Origin: JBQTKD01 sp052389435
GTDB taxonomy: Bacteria; Actinomycetota; Actinomycetes; Sporichthyales; Sporichthyaceae
NCBI GenBank assembly: GCA_052389435.1
Contig: JBQTIB010000074.1
Coordinates: 1-64,000 of the forward strand
Reading direction: 5' to 3'
Length of the DNA stretch: 64,000 nt
This document shows positions 7,258 to 16,533 of this stretch, one piece after another. Positions within the stretch are counted from its first letter, which is position 1. Each line of letters begins with the position of its first letter. Made by a program: the position numbers and the translations under genes. The notes below the pieces were generated by a model. That model was not told the origin of the DNA. It was given only the letters and a program-made list of their open reading frames with translations, and did not search any database.

Positions 7258-8781
7258 ATGGGACTGCGGCTGGGCCCGGCCGACCTCGGCGCAGGGAGCG
7301 CGAGGGCGAACTCGAGGTGGCTTCTCCCGCTCGCCGTCGGCCTGTCGGCGGCGCTGCTCGTCGCCGCCGGCGCTGACCCCGATGCCGTGGACGTGCGTGC
7401 CGAGCCGACGTGCGCCGCCTCCGCCGGCCCGGGCGCGGCACCGTGGACGCGTGCCGTGACGCTCTCCGAGAACCGGACCAGCCGGAACTTCCCACAGCAA
7501 CCGACACTGTCCGCCGACGGGACGACGGTCGCATTCGCCACGACGAACGGGACGAGCAACCACGTGTACGTGCGCCGCATCGAGGGCTGCACGCTGGAAA
7601 TCGCGTCGAGCACCGCGACCGGAAAGCCGGCCGACTACGCCAACACCCTCGACGTCGACCACGGCGGCGGCGAGTTCGACACCGGCTCGTTCGCCCCGTC
7701 CCTGTCCGCGGACGGCCGCCGGGTGGCCTTCCACTCCAGCGCGGTCGACCTCGTGTCCGACGACGGCAACCGCAGCGACGCCCCGAACACCGACGCCACG
7801 TTCTACGGGGAGCGCAGCGATCCGCGCACCGGGTTCGACGTGTTCGTGAAGGATCTCGAGCGCGGAACGGTCGTTCGGGCGTCGGTCGCCGCCACGGGCG
7901 AGCAGGCAAACGGCGAGTCGGTGGGCGCGTCGCTGTCCGCCGACGGAGGCACGGTCGCGTTCCTCTCCAACGCCGCCAACCTCGTTCCCGGGGACACCAA
8001 CGGCACCTGGGACGTTTTCGTGAAAGACCTCGACAGCGGCGCGATCGAGCGGGTCTCGACCAGCGCCGCCGGCCGCGAGATGCGTGCCGGGGCGGCCTGT
8101 CGCGGTGGGCCCCCCTACCGGTGCGCAGCGGTGCTGTCCGCGGACGCCTCGGCCGTGGCGTTCGTGTCGGAGGCCGCCGGACTCGTGCCGGGCGATCGCA
8201 ACGGTGCGGCGGACGTGTTCGTCAAGCGTGTGGGCACCGGGACCGTCGCGAGGGTCAGCGCGCCGGCGCCCGGTGGCCGGGAGCCCGGGCGAACCGACGC
8301 GGTGGGCGGCCTCGCGCTGTCCGAGACCGGCGACGTCGTCGCCTTCGGTTCCGCCGCCGCGCTGGTGGCCGAGGACCGCAACGAGCGCGGCGACGTCTTC
8401 GTCCGCGACCTGGTCTCCGGGCGGCTCGACCTGGTGTCCCGCACGCCGGCCGGCGAACCGTTCGAGGTGGATCCGGGACCGGACACCGACGGCGACCCCG
8501 AGCCCCTGCCGACGGCTCACTCGGCGTCGCTTTCGTCCGAGGGCGACGTGGTGGTTTTCCTCGCCGACGCCCCGGGCCTGATCGATGCGGACGCGAACGC
8601 ACGAACCTCCGAGGTGGTGGTCCTCGATCTGACCACGGGGGCGATGCAGTCGTTCGCCGTCGCGCGCGACTCGGATGCACCTGCGATCTCCGCCGCGCGG
8701 GACCGGATCGTCTACCTCGACGGATTCGGGGATGCAGGCGAGGTCCGGGTGGTCTCGAGGCCGCTCGACCGAGCGCTGTAG
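7258..8781 (+). CDS. Secreted TolB/PD40-type beta-propeller protein
   Basis: A 507-residue exported protein. After a basic start, residues about 20-41 form a hydrophobic signal segment (WLLPLAVGLSAALLVAAGA). The rest is a string of PD40-like blades, each with a pattern such as LSADGTTVAFATTN, LSADGRRVAFHS, LSADGGTVAFLSN, then DVFVKDLxxG. At least six such units are visible, consistent with a six- or seven-bladed propeller. Proteins of this kind are extracytoplasmic scaffolds, and no catalytic residues are evident. ATG 7258 is preceded by GGAAGGGA. It is transcribed alone and convergent with coaX. Its ligand is unknown. Confidence 0.82.
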   Translation: MGLRLGPADLGAGSARANSRWLLPLAVGLSAALLVAAGADPDAVDVRAEPTCAASAGPGAAPWTRAVTLSENRTSRNFPQQPTLSADGTTVAFATTNGTSNHVYVRRIEGCTLEIASSTATGKPADYANTLDVDHGGGEFDTGSFAPSLSADGRRVAFHSSAVDLVSDDGNRSDAPNTDATFYGERSDPRTGFDVFVKDLERGTVVRASVAATGEQANGESVGASLSADGGTVAFLSNAANLVPGDTNGTWDVFVKDLDSGAIERVSTSAAGREMRAGAACRGGPPYRCAAVLSADASAVAFVSEAAGLVPGDRNGAADVFVKRVGTGTVARVSAPAPGGREPGRTDAVGGLALSETGDVVAFGSAAALVAEDRNERGDVFVRDLVSGRLDLVSRTPAGEPFEVDPGPDTDGDPEPLPTAHSASLSSEGDVVVFLADAPGLIDADANARTSEVVVLDLTTGAMQSFAVARDSDAPAISAARDRIVYLDGFGDAGEVRVVSRPLDRAL

Positions 8782-8806
8782 CTCACCCTGTGGCGGACGC
8801 CAGGTG

Positions 8807-9583
8807 TCAGGTGTTGCGCTCGAAGATCAGGCGCAGGCCCACGAGGGTGAGCCACGGCTCGTGCTTGTCGATCGTCGCGGCCTCGCCGAAGACGACGGGT
8901 GCGAGGCCGCCGGTCGCGACGACCGTCACCGAGTCGGGGTCGTCGGAGAGTTCGGCGGCCATGCGGTCGACGATGCCGTCGACCTGGCCGGCGAAGCCGT
9001 AGAGGATGCCGGCCTGCATGGCCTCGACGGTGCTCTTGCCGATGACCGAACGCGGGCGGGCGAGTTCGACCTTGCGCAGTTGCGCGCCCTTGGCGCCGAG
9101 GGCCTCGGTCGAGATCTCGATGCCGGGCGCGATGGCGCCGCCGACGTACTCGCCCTTGGCGGACACGGCGTCGAAGGTGGTGGCGGTGCCGAAGTCGACG
9201 ACGATGCACGGGCCGCCGTAGAGGTGGGCGGCGGCGAGCGCGTTGACGATGCGGTCCGCGCCGACCTCCTTCGGGTTGTCCATCAGGATCGGAACACCGG
9301 TGCGGATGCCGGGTTCGACGACGACCGTCGGCACCTCGGCCAGGTAGCGCTTGGTCATCTGGCGCAGCTCGTGCAGGACCGAGGGAACGGTCGAGCAGAT
9401 CGCAAGGCCGGTGACCAGCGAGGAGCAGTTGCCCTTCTTCGACAGCAGCGCGGACATCAGCACCATGAGCTCGTCGGCGGTGCGCCGCGAGTCGGTGGAG
9501 ATGCGCCAGGTGTCGGCGATCGTCGGGCCGTCGAACAGGCCGAGCACCGTGTGGGTGTTGCCGACGTCGATGGTGAGCAGCAT
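8807..9583 (-). CDS. coaX: Type III pantothenate kinase CoaX
   Basis: CoaX phosphorylates pantothenate to 4'-phosphopantothenate, the first step of coenzyme A synthesis. The 258-residue protein has the ASKHA-fold motifs of the type III family: N-terminal LLTIDVGNTHTVLGLF, the GADRIVNALAA motif, and the phosphate-binding VVDFGTATTFD. It needs no N-terminal P-loop. ATG 9583 starts 3 bases after the nadB-nadC stop, so it is the last gene of the panC-panD-nadBC-coaX operon. Its place beside panC and panD unites pantothenate synthesis with its use. Confidence 0.95.
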   Translation of the reverse strand: MLLTIDVGNTHTVLGLFDGPTIADTWRISTDSRRTADELMVLMSALLSKKGNCSSLVTGLAICSTVPSVLHELRQMTKRYLAEVPTVVVEPGIRTGVPILMDNPKEVGADRIVNALAAAHLYGGPCIVVDFGTATTFDAVSAKGEYVGGAIAPGIEISTEALGAKGAQLRKVELARPRSVIGKSTVEAMQAGILYGFAGQVDGIVDRMAAELSDDPDSVTVVATGGLAPVVFGEAATIDKHEPWLTLVGLRLIFERNT

Positions 9584-9586
9584 CGC

Positions 9587-12151
9587 TCAGGCCTCCACGG
9601 TGTTGTTGCTCGCCGGCGGCGAAGGTGTGCGCAGATCCAAGGCGACGTCGAGCACGGGCGCGGAGTGGGTGAGCGCCCCGACGGAGATGTAGTCGACACC
9701 GGTGGCGGCGACCGCGGCGGCGTCGGCGAAGGTCAGCCCACCGCTGGCCTCCAGTCGCGCGCGACCTCGGTTTCGGCCGACGGCTTCGCGCATCTGAGCC
9801 GGCGTGAAGTTGTCGAGCAGCACCATGTCGGCGCCGGCGGCGAGGACCTCGTCGAATTGGTCGAGGGAGTCGACCTCGATCTCGATGGGCACGTCGGGGA
9901 ACTGGGCGCGGACCCGTTCCAGCGCCGGCACGACGCCGCCGGCGGCAACGACGTGGTTGTCCTTGATCAGGGCCTCGTCCCACAGCGCCATGCGGTGGTT
10001 GACCCCGCCGCCGCAGCGGACGGCGTACTTCTCCAGCAGGCGCAGGCCCGGGGTGGTCTTGCGGGTGTCGCGGACCCGGGCACCGGTGCCCTCGAGGGCG
10101 TCGGCCCAGCGGCGGGTCGCGGTCGCGACCCCGCACATGCGCCCGAACAGGTTCAGCGCGGTGCGCTCGGCGACGAGCAGGTCCCGGGTGCGGCCGCGGA
10201 AGGTCAGGACGACGTCGCCGGCCTTGACCCGCTCGCCGTCCTTGGCGAAGCGTTCCACGACGATCTCCCCGCCGGTCACCAGTTCGAAGACGGCGCGGGC
10301 GACGGCGAGCCCGGCGAGGACGCCGTCGGCGCGGATCACCAGGTCCGCGGCGCCGACCTGGTCGGCCGGGACGGTCGAGACGCTGGTGACGTCCTGACGC
10401 CCCGTCGGAAGATCTTCGGCGAGCGCGCGGTCGGCGATCGCGAGGACCTCGGCGACGGGCAGTCCCGCATCGGACAGTTCCATGCGCAGCGCGGCCGACG
10501 GCACGGCCGAGGGCGGTTCGGCGATGCCGGTGGCGCCCATGCCGAGGACGCCGTCGACGACGAACAGGTCGAGGTGCCCGCGCCAGCCGTCGTCGTCGCG
10601 CAGCGGGAAGTCCTCGCGCCAGTGCGAGCCGCGGGTCTCCTGCCGGGCCTTGGCCGCCGCGACCAGGGCGGTCGCGACGATGTGCAGGTTCGTGGTCTCC
10701 CACGCCTCGACGCCGGGCACGCCGCGGCGACGATCGGCGAGCGCCTCGAGCGCGGCGGCGGTGGCTGCGAGGCCCTCGCGGTTGCGCAGTACGCCTGCGC
10801 CCTTGCTCATCAGACGCTGCAGGTCCGGGCGGGCGTTGCCGTCGATCAGGCCGGCGGTGCGCCGATCCGGGGCCGGGGTGCGCTTGGGCGGAAGGTCGGT
10901 CACGAGCGTCGCCGCGATGCGCTCGGCGAAGACCATACCTTCGAGCAGCGAGTTCGACGCGAGCCGGTTCGCGCCGTGCACGCCGGAGCACGCGGCCTCG
11001 CCGCAGGCGTAGAGCCCGGGAACGCTGGAGCGGCCGTACAGGTCGGTGCGGACGCCACCGGAGGCGTAGTGGCAGGCGGGGACGACGGGGATGAGGGCGG
11101 TGACCGGGTCGATGCCGTGGTCCCGGCAGGACTTCAGAATGCTCGGGAAGCGGGTGGCCCACATCGCCTCGCCGAACCCGCGAGCGTCGAGCCACACGTG
11201 CGGGGTGCCCATCTCCTGCATCGTGCGCAGAATCTGCTTGGCGACGACGCTGCGCGGGGCGAGGTCGGCGAGTTCGTGGACGCCCTGCATGAACGGGCGG
11301 CCGGCCGCGTCGAGGAGCTTGGCGCCTTCGCCGCGGACGGCCTCGGAGATCAGCGGCTGCTGACCCGCGGGGTCCTCGCCGAGCCACAGGACGGTGGGGT
11401 GGAACTGGACGAACTCCAGGTCTCGGACCAGGGCGCCGGCGCGCAGGGCCATGGCGGTGCCGTCGCCGGTGGCGACGGCGGGGTTGGTGGTCGCGGAGTA
11501 GATCTGCCCGAGGCCGCCGGTGGCGAGCACGACCGCCCGGCAGGCGATCGCGCCGACGCCGTCGCGCTGGCCCTCGCCCATGACGTGAAGGGTGATGCCC
11601 GCGACCCCGCCGTCCTCGGCGAGCTGCAGGTCCAGGGCGAGCGCGTGCTCGATCACCTCGATCCGCGGCTCGGCGTGCAGCGCGTCGACCAGGGAGCGTT
11701 GGATCTCCGCGCCGGTCGCGTCGCCGCCGGCGTGGGCGATGCGGCGGCGGTGGTGGCCGCCTTCCAGGGTGAGGGCGAGTTCGCCGTCGGCCTCGAGGTC
11801 GAAGACGGCGCCGCCGGCGATGAGGCGGCGGACCGCGGCCGGGCCCTCGGTGACCAGGACGCGGACGGCGTCGGTGTCGCAGAGTCCGTCGCCGGCGGCG
11901 ATGGTGTCCCGCAGGTGTTCCTCCGGGCTGTCGCCGGGGCCGAGCGCGGCGGCGATGCCGCCCTGCGCCCACTGCGTCGAGCCCGCGGACAGCACGTCCT
12001 TGGTGATCAGCATGACCGGGCCGACGTCGGGTGGCAGCGCGGCCGCCGCCCGTAGCGCGATGGTCAGCCCGGCGATGCCGGAGCCGACGACCACGACCGA
12101 GGCCTCGGTCGTCCATCCGGGGTCGGACGCGGCGAGGCGGGCAGGGAACAT
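9587..12151 (-). CDS. Fused L-aspartate oxidase / nicotinate-nucleotide pyrophosphorylase
   Basis: One 854-residue frame carries two NAD-synthesis enzymes. Residues about 17-560 are L-aspartate oxidase NadB, with an FAD-binding VVVVGSGIAGLTIALRA, the TQWAQGGIAAAL motif and the signature HGANRLASNSLLEG. From about residue 575 to the end is NadC (quinolinate phosphoribosyltransferase): RALAEDLPTGRQDVTS, RDTRKTTPGLRLLEKYAV, GGGVNHRMALWDEALIKDNH and EASGGL. The sequence reads through the junction (GIAEPPSAVPSAALRMELSD) with no stop, so this is a fusion and not a misread pair. NadA, which acts between these two reactions, is not in the window. In most actinobacteria nadB and nadC are adjacent separate genes. 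The start is ATG 12151, 13 bases after panD, without a good ribosome site. Confidence 0.93.
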   Translation of the reverse strand: MFPARLAASDPGWTTEASVVVVGSGIAGLTIALRAAAALPPDVGPVMLITKDVLSAGSTQWAQGGIAAALGPGDSPEEHLRDTIAAGDGLCDTDAVRVLVTEGPAAVRRLIAGGAVFDLEADGELALTLEGGHHRRRIAHAGGDATGAEIQRSLVDALHAEPRIEVIEHALALDLQLAEDGGVAGITLHVMGEGQRDGVGAIACRAVVLATGGLGQIYSATTNPAVATGDGTAMALRAGALVRDLEFVQFHPTVLWLGEDPAGQQPLISEAVRGEGAKLLDAAGRPFMQGVHELADLAPRSVVAKQILRTMQEMGTPHVWLDARGFGEAMWATRFPSILKSCRDHGIDPVTALIPVVPACHYASGGVRTDLYGRSSVPGLYACGEAACSGVHGANRLASNSLLEGMVFAERIAATLVTDLPPKRTPAPDRRTAGLIDGNARPDLQRLMSKGAGVLRNREGLAATAAALEALADRRRGVPGVEAWETTNLHIVATALVAAAKARQETRGSHWREDFPLRDDDGWRGHLDLFVVDGVLGMGATGIAEPPSAVPSAALRMELSDAGLPVAEVLAIADRALAEDLPTGRQDVTSVSTVPADQVGAADLVIRADGVLAGLAVARAVFELVTGGEIVVERFAKDGERVKAGDVVLTFRGRTRDLLVAERTALNLFGRMCGVATATRRWADALEGTGARVRDTRKTTPGLRLLEKYAVRCGGGVNHRMALWDEALIKDNHVVAAGGVVPALERVRAQFPDVPIEIEVDSLDQFDEVLAAGADMVLLDNFTPAQMREAVGRNRGRARLEASGGLTFADAAAVAATGVDYISVGALTHSAPVLDVALDLRTPSPPASNNTVEA

Positions 12152-12164
12152 CGGGAGAGGCTAC

Positions 12165-12692
12165 TTAGCCGTGGTGCTGCGGGTTCGTGCGGTGCAGGAG
12201 CGGCGAGTCGACGGAGTGCGCGGCCGCGAGCGGGTTCGCGCGCTGCATGAGCGGGGAGTCGACCGGGTCGTAGAGGCCGTCGCCGCGCAGGTCGCCGCGG
12301 GCGGTGCCGACGCCGGGAACCGGAGCGGCCGGGTCGCCGTCGATGACGACGATGTTGTTGCGACCGTCCACGTGCACGACGGTCGGCTTGAGCTCGCGGG
12401 CCTCGCGGTCGCCGACGCCCATGTAGCTGATGATGATCACCAGGTCGCCGGGCGCGACGAGGCGGGCGGCGGCGCCGTTGATGCCGATGACGCCGGAGCC
12501 GCGAACTCCGGGGATCACGTAGGTCTCCAGGCGGGCGCCGTTGTCGATGTCGACGATCGCGACCTGTTCGCCGGGGAGCAGGTCCGCGGCCTCCATGAGG
12601 TCCTCGTCGATGGTGACCGAGCCGACGTAGTGCAGGTCGGCCTGCGTCACGGTCGCGCGGTGGATCTTCGACTTGAGCATCGTGCGGAACAT
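12165..12692 (-). CDS. panD: Aspartate 1-decarboxylase PanD with C-terminal extension
   Basis: PanD decarboxylates aspartate to beta-alanine for pantothenate. It is a pyruvoyl enzyme that cleaves itself before Ser25; here YVGSVTID gives Gly24-Ser25 as expected. The N-terminus (MFRTMLKSKIHRATVTQADL) and GINGAAARL fit the family. At 175 residues it is longer than the usual 115-140. The extra tail is disordered-looking and contains a near-duplicate VDSPLMQRANP / VDSPLLHRTNP. In mycobacteria the PanD C-terminal tail is tied to pyrazinoic-acid-induced degradation, so the tail may matter for turnover. The start codon overlaps the panC stop by one base (TGATG). Confidence 0.95.
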   Translation of the reverse strand: MFRTMLKSKIHRATVTQADLHYVGSVTIDEDLMEAADLLPGEQVAIVDIDNGARLETYVIPGVRGSGVIGINGAAARLVAPGDLVIIISYMGVGDREARELKPTVVHVDGRNNIVVIDGDPAAPVPGVGTARGDLRGDGLYDPVDSPLMQRANPLAAAHSVDSPLLHRTNPQHHG

Positions 12693-13549
12693 CAGATGGT
12701 CCCTTCGGAGGTAAGGGCCGGTGCGAGGGTGAGCGGGAGGTTGTCGATCAGGCGGGTGGTGCCGGTGCGTGCGGCGACGAGCAGCCTTGCCGGTCCGAAC
12801 TGCGGCGCAGGACCGAGGTCGGGGGCGTGCAGCGCGAGGTAGTCGAGAACGAGGGCAGGGGCCTTGGCGAGTTCGGCGTGGGCCGCGGCCAATACGGCAG
12901 CAGGCCCGTCGGGACCGGCGTCGGCGCCGGCTCGCAGGGCCCGGGAGAGCGCGACGGCGTCCGCGCGCTGGGTGGCGTCCAGATACCGGTTGCGGCTGGA
13001 CCTAGCCAATCCGTCGTCCTCGCGCACAGTCGGCACGGGGCGGATTTTCACGTCGAGGTCGAGGTCGTCGACCATCTGCGAGATCAAGGCTAGCTGCTGG
13101 TAGTCCTTCTCTCCGAAGTAGGCCACCTGGGGGCCGGTCAGGTGCAGCAGTTTGAGCACGACGGTCAGCACGCCGTCGAAGTGCCCGGGCCTGCTGGCGC
13201 CTTCCAGGATGGTCGCGATCGGGCCCGCGCCGACGATCGTCGCGGGGCGCCCGTTCGGATAGAGCTCGGGCTCGCCGGGGGCGAACAGCACGTCGACGCC
13301 GCTGGCTCGGCAGAGCTGCAGGTCCGCCTCGAACGTGCGCGGGTACTTTGCGAGGTCCTCGTTCGGGCCGAACTGCAGCGGGTTGACGAAGATCGTCGCG
13401 ACGACGCTCGCGCACTCCGCACGGGCCGTTCGCATGAGCTCGGCGTGCCCGTCGTGCAGGGCGCCCATGGTCATGACGACGCCGCGGGGCGCGGACAGGT
13501 CGGCGAGGGCCTTGGCGAGGTCCTCGCGGGTGCGTACGACGACGGTCAT
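12692..13549 (-). CDS. panC: Pantothenate synthetase PanC
   Basis: PanC joins pantoate and beta-alanine in an ATP-dependent ligation through a pantoyl-adenylate. The 285-residue protein has the nucleotidyltransferase motif MTMGALHDGH (HIGH-like), IFVNPLQFGPNEDL and YFGEKDYQQL, then SSRNRYLDATQR of the adenylate site. ATG 13549 overlaps the previous stop (ATGA). The longer frame upstream in this register is a shadow of the DUF2520 gene. It forms a tight operon with panD and the fused nadBC gene. Confidence 0.96.
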   Translation of the reverse strand: MTVVVRTREDLAKALADLSAPRGVVMTMGALHDGHAELMRTARAECASVVATIFVNPLQFGPNEDLAKYPRTFEADLQLCRASGVDVLFAPGEPELYPNGRPATIVGAGPIATILEGASRPGHFDGVLTVVLKLLHLTGPQVAYFGEKDYQQLALISQMVDDLDLDVKIRPVPTVREDDGLARSSRNRYLDATQRADAVALSRALRAGADAGPDGPAAVLAAAHAELAKAPALVLDYLALHAPDLGPAPQFGPARLLVAARTGTTRLIDNLPLTLAPALTSEGTI

Positions 13550-14487
13550 CGGTCTCCTCCCTCGCCGGCCGGTCGGGCCTGGAAGGGGTGGGCGCCGCCG
13601 AGGGCGCCGAGGAGGCGCTCGGCGTCGGAGGGGTTCAGCCGGCCGGCGGCGAGGGCACGGTCGGCGGTCAGCCGGGCCATGGCGACGTAGGCGGCGGCGG
13701 CCTGCGGGGACTGGCCGGCGATGGCGCCGACGTGCTCGGCGACGGTGCCGGCGTCGCCGCGTGCGACCGGGCCGGTGAGGGCGGCGTCCCCGGCGCGCAG
13801 GGCGTTGTCGAGCGAGGCGCCGAGCAGCGGGCCCAGCAGTCGCGCGGGGTGTTCGACGCCGGCGGTCCGCAGGAGGTCCATCGACTGGGCGACGAGGGTG
13901 ACGAGATGGTTGGAGCCGTTGGCCAGGGCGGCGTGGTAGAGCACGCGGTGCTCCTCGGCCACCCACTGCGGTTCCGAGCCCATCTCCAGCACGAGCGCCT
14001 CGGCGACCGGGCGGAGCGGTTCGGGGGCGGTGATGCCGAAGCTGGCGCCGTCGAGCCGCGCGAGATCGACCCGCGTGCCGGTGAAGGTCATCGCCGGGTG
14101 CAGGGCCAGCGGCAGGGCGCCCCTCCTGGTGAGCGGCTCGAGGACGGCGGTGCCGAAGCGGCCGCTGGTGTGGGCGACGAGGGTGCCGGTACGCAGCACG
14201 TCGGCCTCGGCCAGCCCTTCCACGAGGCCCTCGAGGACGTCGTCGGGGACGGCGACCAGCAGCAGGTCGGCGGCGACGGCGACGGCGTACGGGTCGACGG
14301 TCTCGCCGAGGCCGAGGAGGTCGGCCGCGCGCTCGCGGCTGGCCCGGCTGACGCCGCTGGCCGCGACGACCGTGTGGCCGACCCGGGCGAGGGCTGCGCC
14401 GAGCACGGCCCCGACCCGGCCGGCGCCGAGGACTCCCACGGCGAGGCGAGCGGGACGCGCGGAGGCGCCGCTGTGTGCTGCGTTCAT
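13546..14487 (-). CDS. Rossmann-fold DUF2520 protein, possible ketopantoate reductase
   Basis: A 313-residue protein with an N-terminal NAD(P)-binding fold (VGVLGAGRVGAVLGAALARVGH) and a C-terminal helical DUF2520 domain (ALANGSNHLVTLVAQS). This family often precedes panC in actinobacteria. By position and fold it is a candidate ketopantoate reductase or a related dehydrogenase, filling the step before PanC, but this is inference from context. The start is the ATG at 14487, and the stop overlaps the panC start by 4 bases. It heads the cofactor operon; its promoter must lie in 14488-14793. Confidence 0.85.
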   Translation of the reverse strand: MNAAHSGASARPARLAVGVLGAGRVGAVLGAALARVGHTVVAASGVSRASRERAADLLGLGETVDPYAVAVAADLLLVAVPDDVLEGLVEGLAEADVLRTGTLVAHTSGRFGTAVLEPLTRRGALPLALHPAMTFTGTRVDLARLDGASFGITAPEPLRPVAEALVLEMGSEPQWVAEEHRVLYHAALANGSNHLVTLVAQSMDLLRTAGVEHPARLLGPLLGASLDNALRAGDAALTGPVARGDAGTVAEHVGAIAGQSPQAAAAYVAMARLTADRALAAGRLNPSDAERLLGALGGAHPFQARPAGEGGDR

Positions 14488-14793
14488 TGCCTGCGTTCCA
14501 GTCCTCTTGGGGTACCGGACGATGTGTTGGCGACGTCGAGTGTAAGGCCGCGGGTCTCACGTTTGTTCCGTGATCGGGTCACAGACCAACCGTCGGTGCG
14601 TCACACCCGAGCGCGTCGCCGTCGGCTGTCGCCACACCAAAGGGGCGGATGGGGTTGATGTTGCTGTTGATAGCAAAGTGAGGTTTGGGGGATTTGTGGC
14701 TGATGCGGCCTTAGAGGCTTTGCATACGGAGGAGGAAGGTCGGTAGTGCCCCCGGAGGTTCGGCCGGGGGACCAGAACTCCGGGGGGAGATCG
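14488..14793. promoter_or_regulatory. Divergent promoter region between the pan/nad operon and the IniR-like gene
   Basis: A 306-bp gap without a gene. It is AT-richer than its surroundings at 14640-14735. It must carry promoters for both divergent units. A GTG at 14746 would extend the regulator by 16 residues but has poorer spacing. No perfect operator dyad was found by eye. Confidence 0.45.
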
Positions 14794-16524
14794 ATGGGCA
14801 ACGCGCGGAGCGTGCTGCACGGCGACGTGCTCGAGCAGCTGCGCCTCGCCGAGCTGCTCGGCCCGGGGTCGACGGCGGAGGCGAGCCGCAGCTCGACCCC
14901 GACCGAGCCCTCGCGGCCCGACGTGCTCGCGGCGCGCCTGGTCGAGGCGGTGCAGAACGGCACGCCGCTGCGCGAGGTGGCGGGCAAGCTGGGCCGCCTG
15001 GCGGCCCTGTCCGGAGACCGCGACGGGGCCCTGCGCCTTGCGGACCTGACCCTCGCGGACGACTCGGCTCCCGACCGGGACATCGCCGTCACCGTCGCCG
15101 CCGCCGTGCTGGCCGGGCGTGGCCTGCTCAGCCGGTCCGCCGCGCTGCACCGGTGGTACGCCGGGCGCGACGGCGCCGCGACGCCCGCCGCGGTTCCGGC
15201 CCTGCTCGGCACCGGCGACCTCGCCGGAGCTCGCACGGCCTTCGCCGGTTCCGGTGGCGCGCTGCCGACGTGCGAGAGCGCGACGCAGGCCCTCATCGCC
15301 GAGGGGCTGCTGGAGAGCGTGCAGGGTGCGCCGAGCGCGGCGCTGTCGATGCTCGCCCGCGCCGCCCGCCTCCTGGAGCCGATGGGCCGCAGCGTGCTGC
15401 TGGCCGACTCCCCCGCCGCGCTCACCGCGGTGGTCGCCCTGAACTGCGCCGAGTTCGACGTCGCCGACTCCGTCTTGACCGGAGCCGCGCGGGCCGAGGT
15501 CGGCGGACCCTTCACCTCCGACCGGCACCGGGTCCTGCGAGCCTGGACCGCCATGCAGCGTGGGGATCTGACGCGGGCTCGGGATCTCGCGGCGGCGCCG
15601 TCGGGTGTGGCCCTGGAGCCGCGCGAAGAGCTGATGGCGGCGGCGATCGAGGTCGGGATCGCCCGACGCGACGGCGACCTCGGCGCGCTGCTGCCCGCGT
15701 GGCAGCGGGCGCGGCAGGCCATCGTGCGGCACCCCGTCGACCTGTTCTCCCTGCATCCGCTCGGCGAGCTCGCGGTGGCCGCGGCCCGGCTGGAGGAGGA
15801 GCGTTGGATCGCTCCGCACCTGGCCGAGGCGTGGGCGATCCTGGCCGCGCTGGGCCGGCCGGCGCTGTGGTCGACGCCGCTGCACTGGTACGCGGTGCAG
15901 GCCGCGGTGATGTCCGCGCGACCGTCCGACGCCGAGCCGCACGTGACCGCGCTGGAGTCCGCGTCCGCCGCGAATCCGCAGGCCGGAGTGTTGGCCGACG
16001 CGGCTCGGTGTTGGTTGGCGCTGCTCGACGGGCGGGTCGACGCAGCCGCGGTCCAGCGGGCGGCGAGGGCGCTGCACAACATCGGGCACGCCTGGGACGC
16101 CTCCCGGCTGGCCGGGCAGGCCGCGGTGCGCGCGTCGGACCGATCCGACATGGCGATCCTGCTCAGCTGCGCACGAAGCCTCCGACCCAACGCGGCGCCC
16201 GTCTTCGACGAGCCCGCCGAGTCGACGTCGACTACCGCTGCGACCTCGCCCTCGGGCTCGCCCACGAGCGAGCGCGCTGCGGCGGTGGCCGGTCCCCGTC
16301 GGGCTCCGGACCCGCGCCAGAGCGAGGGCCTTGGCCTGTCCGAGCGCGAGCGCGACGTCGCGCGACTGCTCGTCGACGGACTGACCTACAAGGAGATCGG
16401 GGCGACCCTGTTCATCTCCGCCAAGACCGTCGAGCACCACATCGCCCGCATCCGCCACCGCATCGGCGCGGCCACGCGAGGCGAACTCTTCTCCCGCCTC
16501 CGCGCGGAGCTCGCGGCGGGCTAG
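14794..16524 (+). CDS. LuxR-family transcriptional regulator, IniR-like without the ATPase domain
   Basis: A 576-residue regulator. The C-terminus is a clear LuxR helix-turn-helix: LSERERDVARLLVDGLTYKE then LFISAKTVEHHIARIRHRI. The long N-terminal part is Ala/Leu-rich and helical, probably TPR-like, and lacks a Walker A motif, unlike the larger mycobacterial IniR, which has an ATPase domain. The HTH sequence (ISAKTVEHHIARIR) and the position next to iniC-iniA-iniB-type genes suggest an IniR-like role in controlling them. ATG 14794 follows GGGGGGAG. The gene is convergent with the iniC-like gene, and three palindromes fill the gap between them. The IniR assignment is an inference from synteny. 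Confidence 0.75.
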   Translation: MGNARSVLHGDVLEQLRLAELLGPGSTAEASRSSTPTEPSRPDVLAARLVEAVQNGTPLREVAGKLGRLAALSGDRDGALRLADLTLADDSAPDRDIAVTVAAAVLAGRGLLSRSAALHRWYAGRDGAATPAAVPALLGTGDLAGARTAFAGSGGALPTCESATQALIAEGLLESVQGAPSAALSMLARAARLLEPMGRSVLLADSPAALTAVVALNCAEFDVADSVLTGAARAEVGGPFTSDRHRVLRAWTAMQRGDLTRARDLAAAPSGVALEPREELMAAAIEVGIARRDGDLGALLPAWQRARQAIVRHPVDLFSLHPLGELAVAAARLEEERWIAPHLAEAWAILAALGRPALWSTPLHWYAVQAAVMSARPSDAEPHVTALESASAANPQAGVLADAARCWLALLDGRVDAAAVQRAARALHNIGHAWDASRLAGQAAVRASDRSDMAILLSCARSLRPNAAPVFDEPAESTSTTAATSPSGSPTSERAAAVAGPRRAPDPRQSEGLGLSERERDVARLLVDGLTYKEIGATLFISAKTVEHHIARIRHRIGAATRGELFSRLRAELAAG

Positions 16525-16533
16525 AACGTCAGA

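Noticed and set aside
8675..12116. Very long open frames (over 1100 codons) overlapping coaX and the fused nadBC gene
   Set aside because: They are high-GC shadow frames with Arg/Gly/Ala-rich nonsense sequence and no domains; the real genes have complete motifs.
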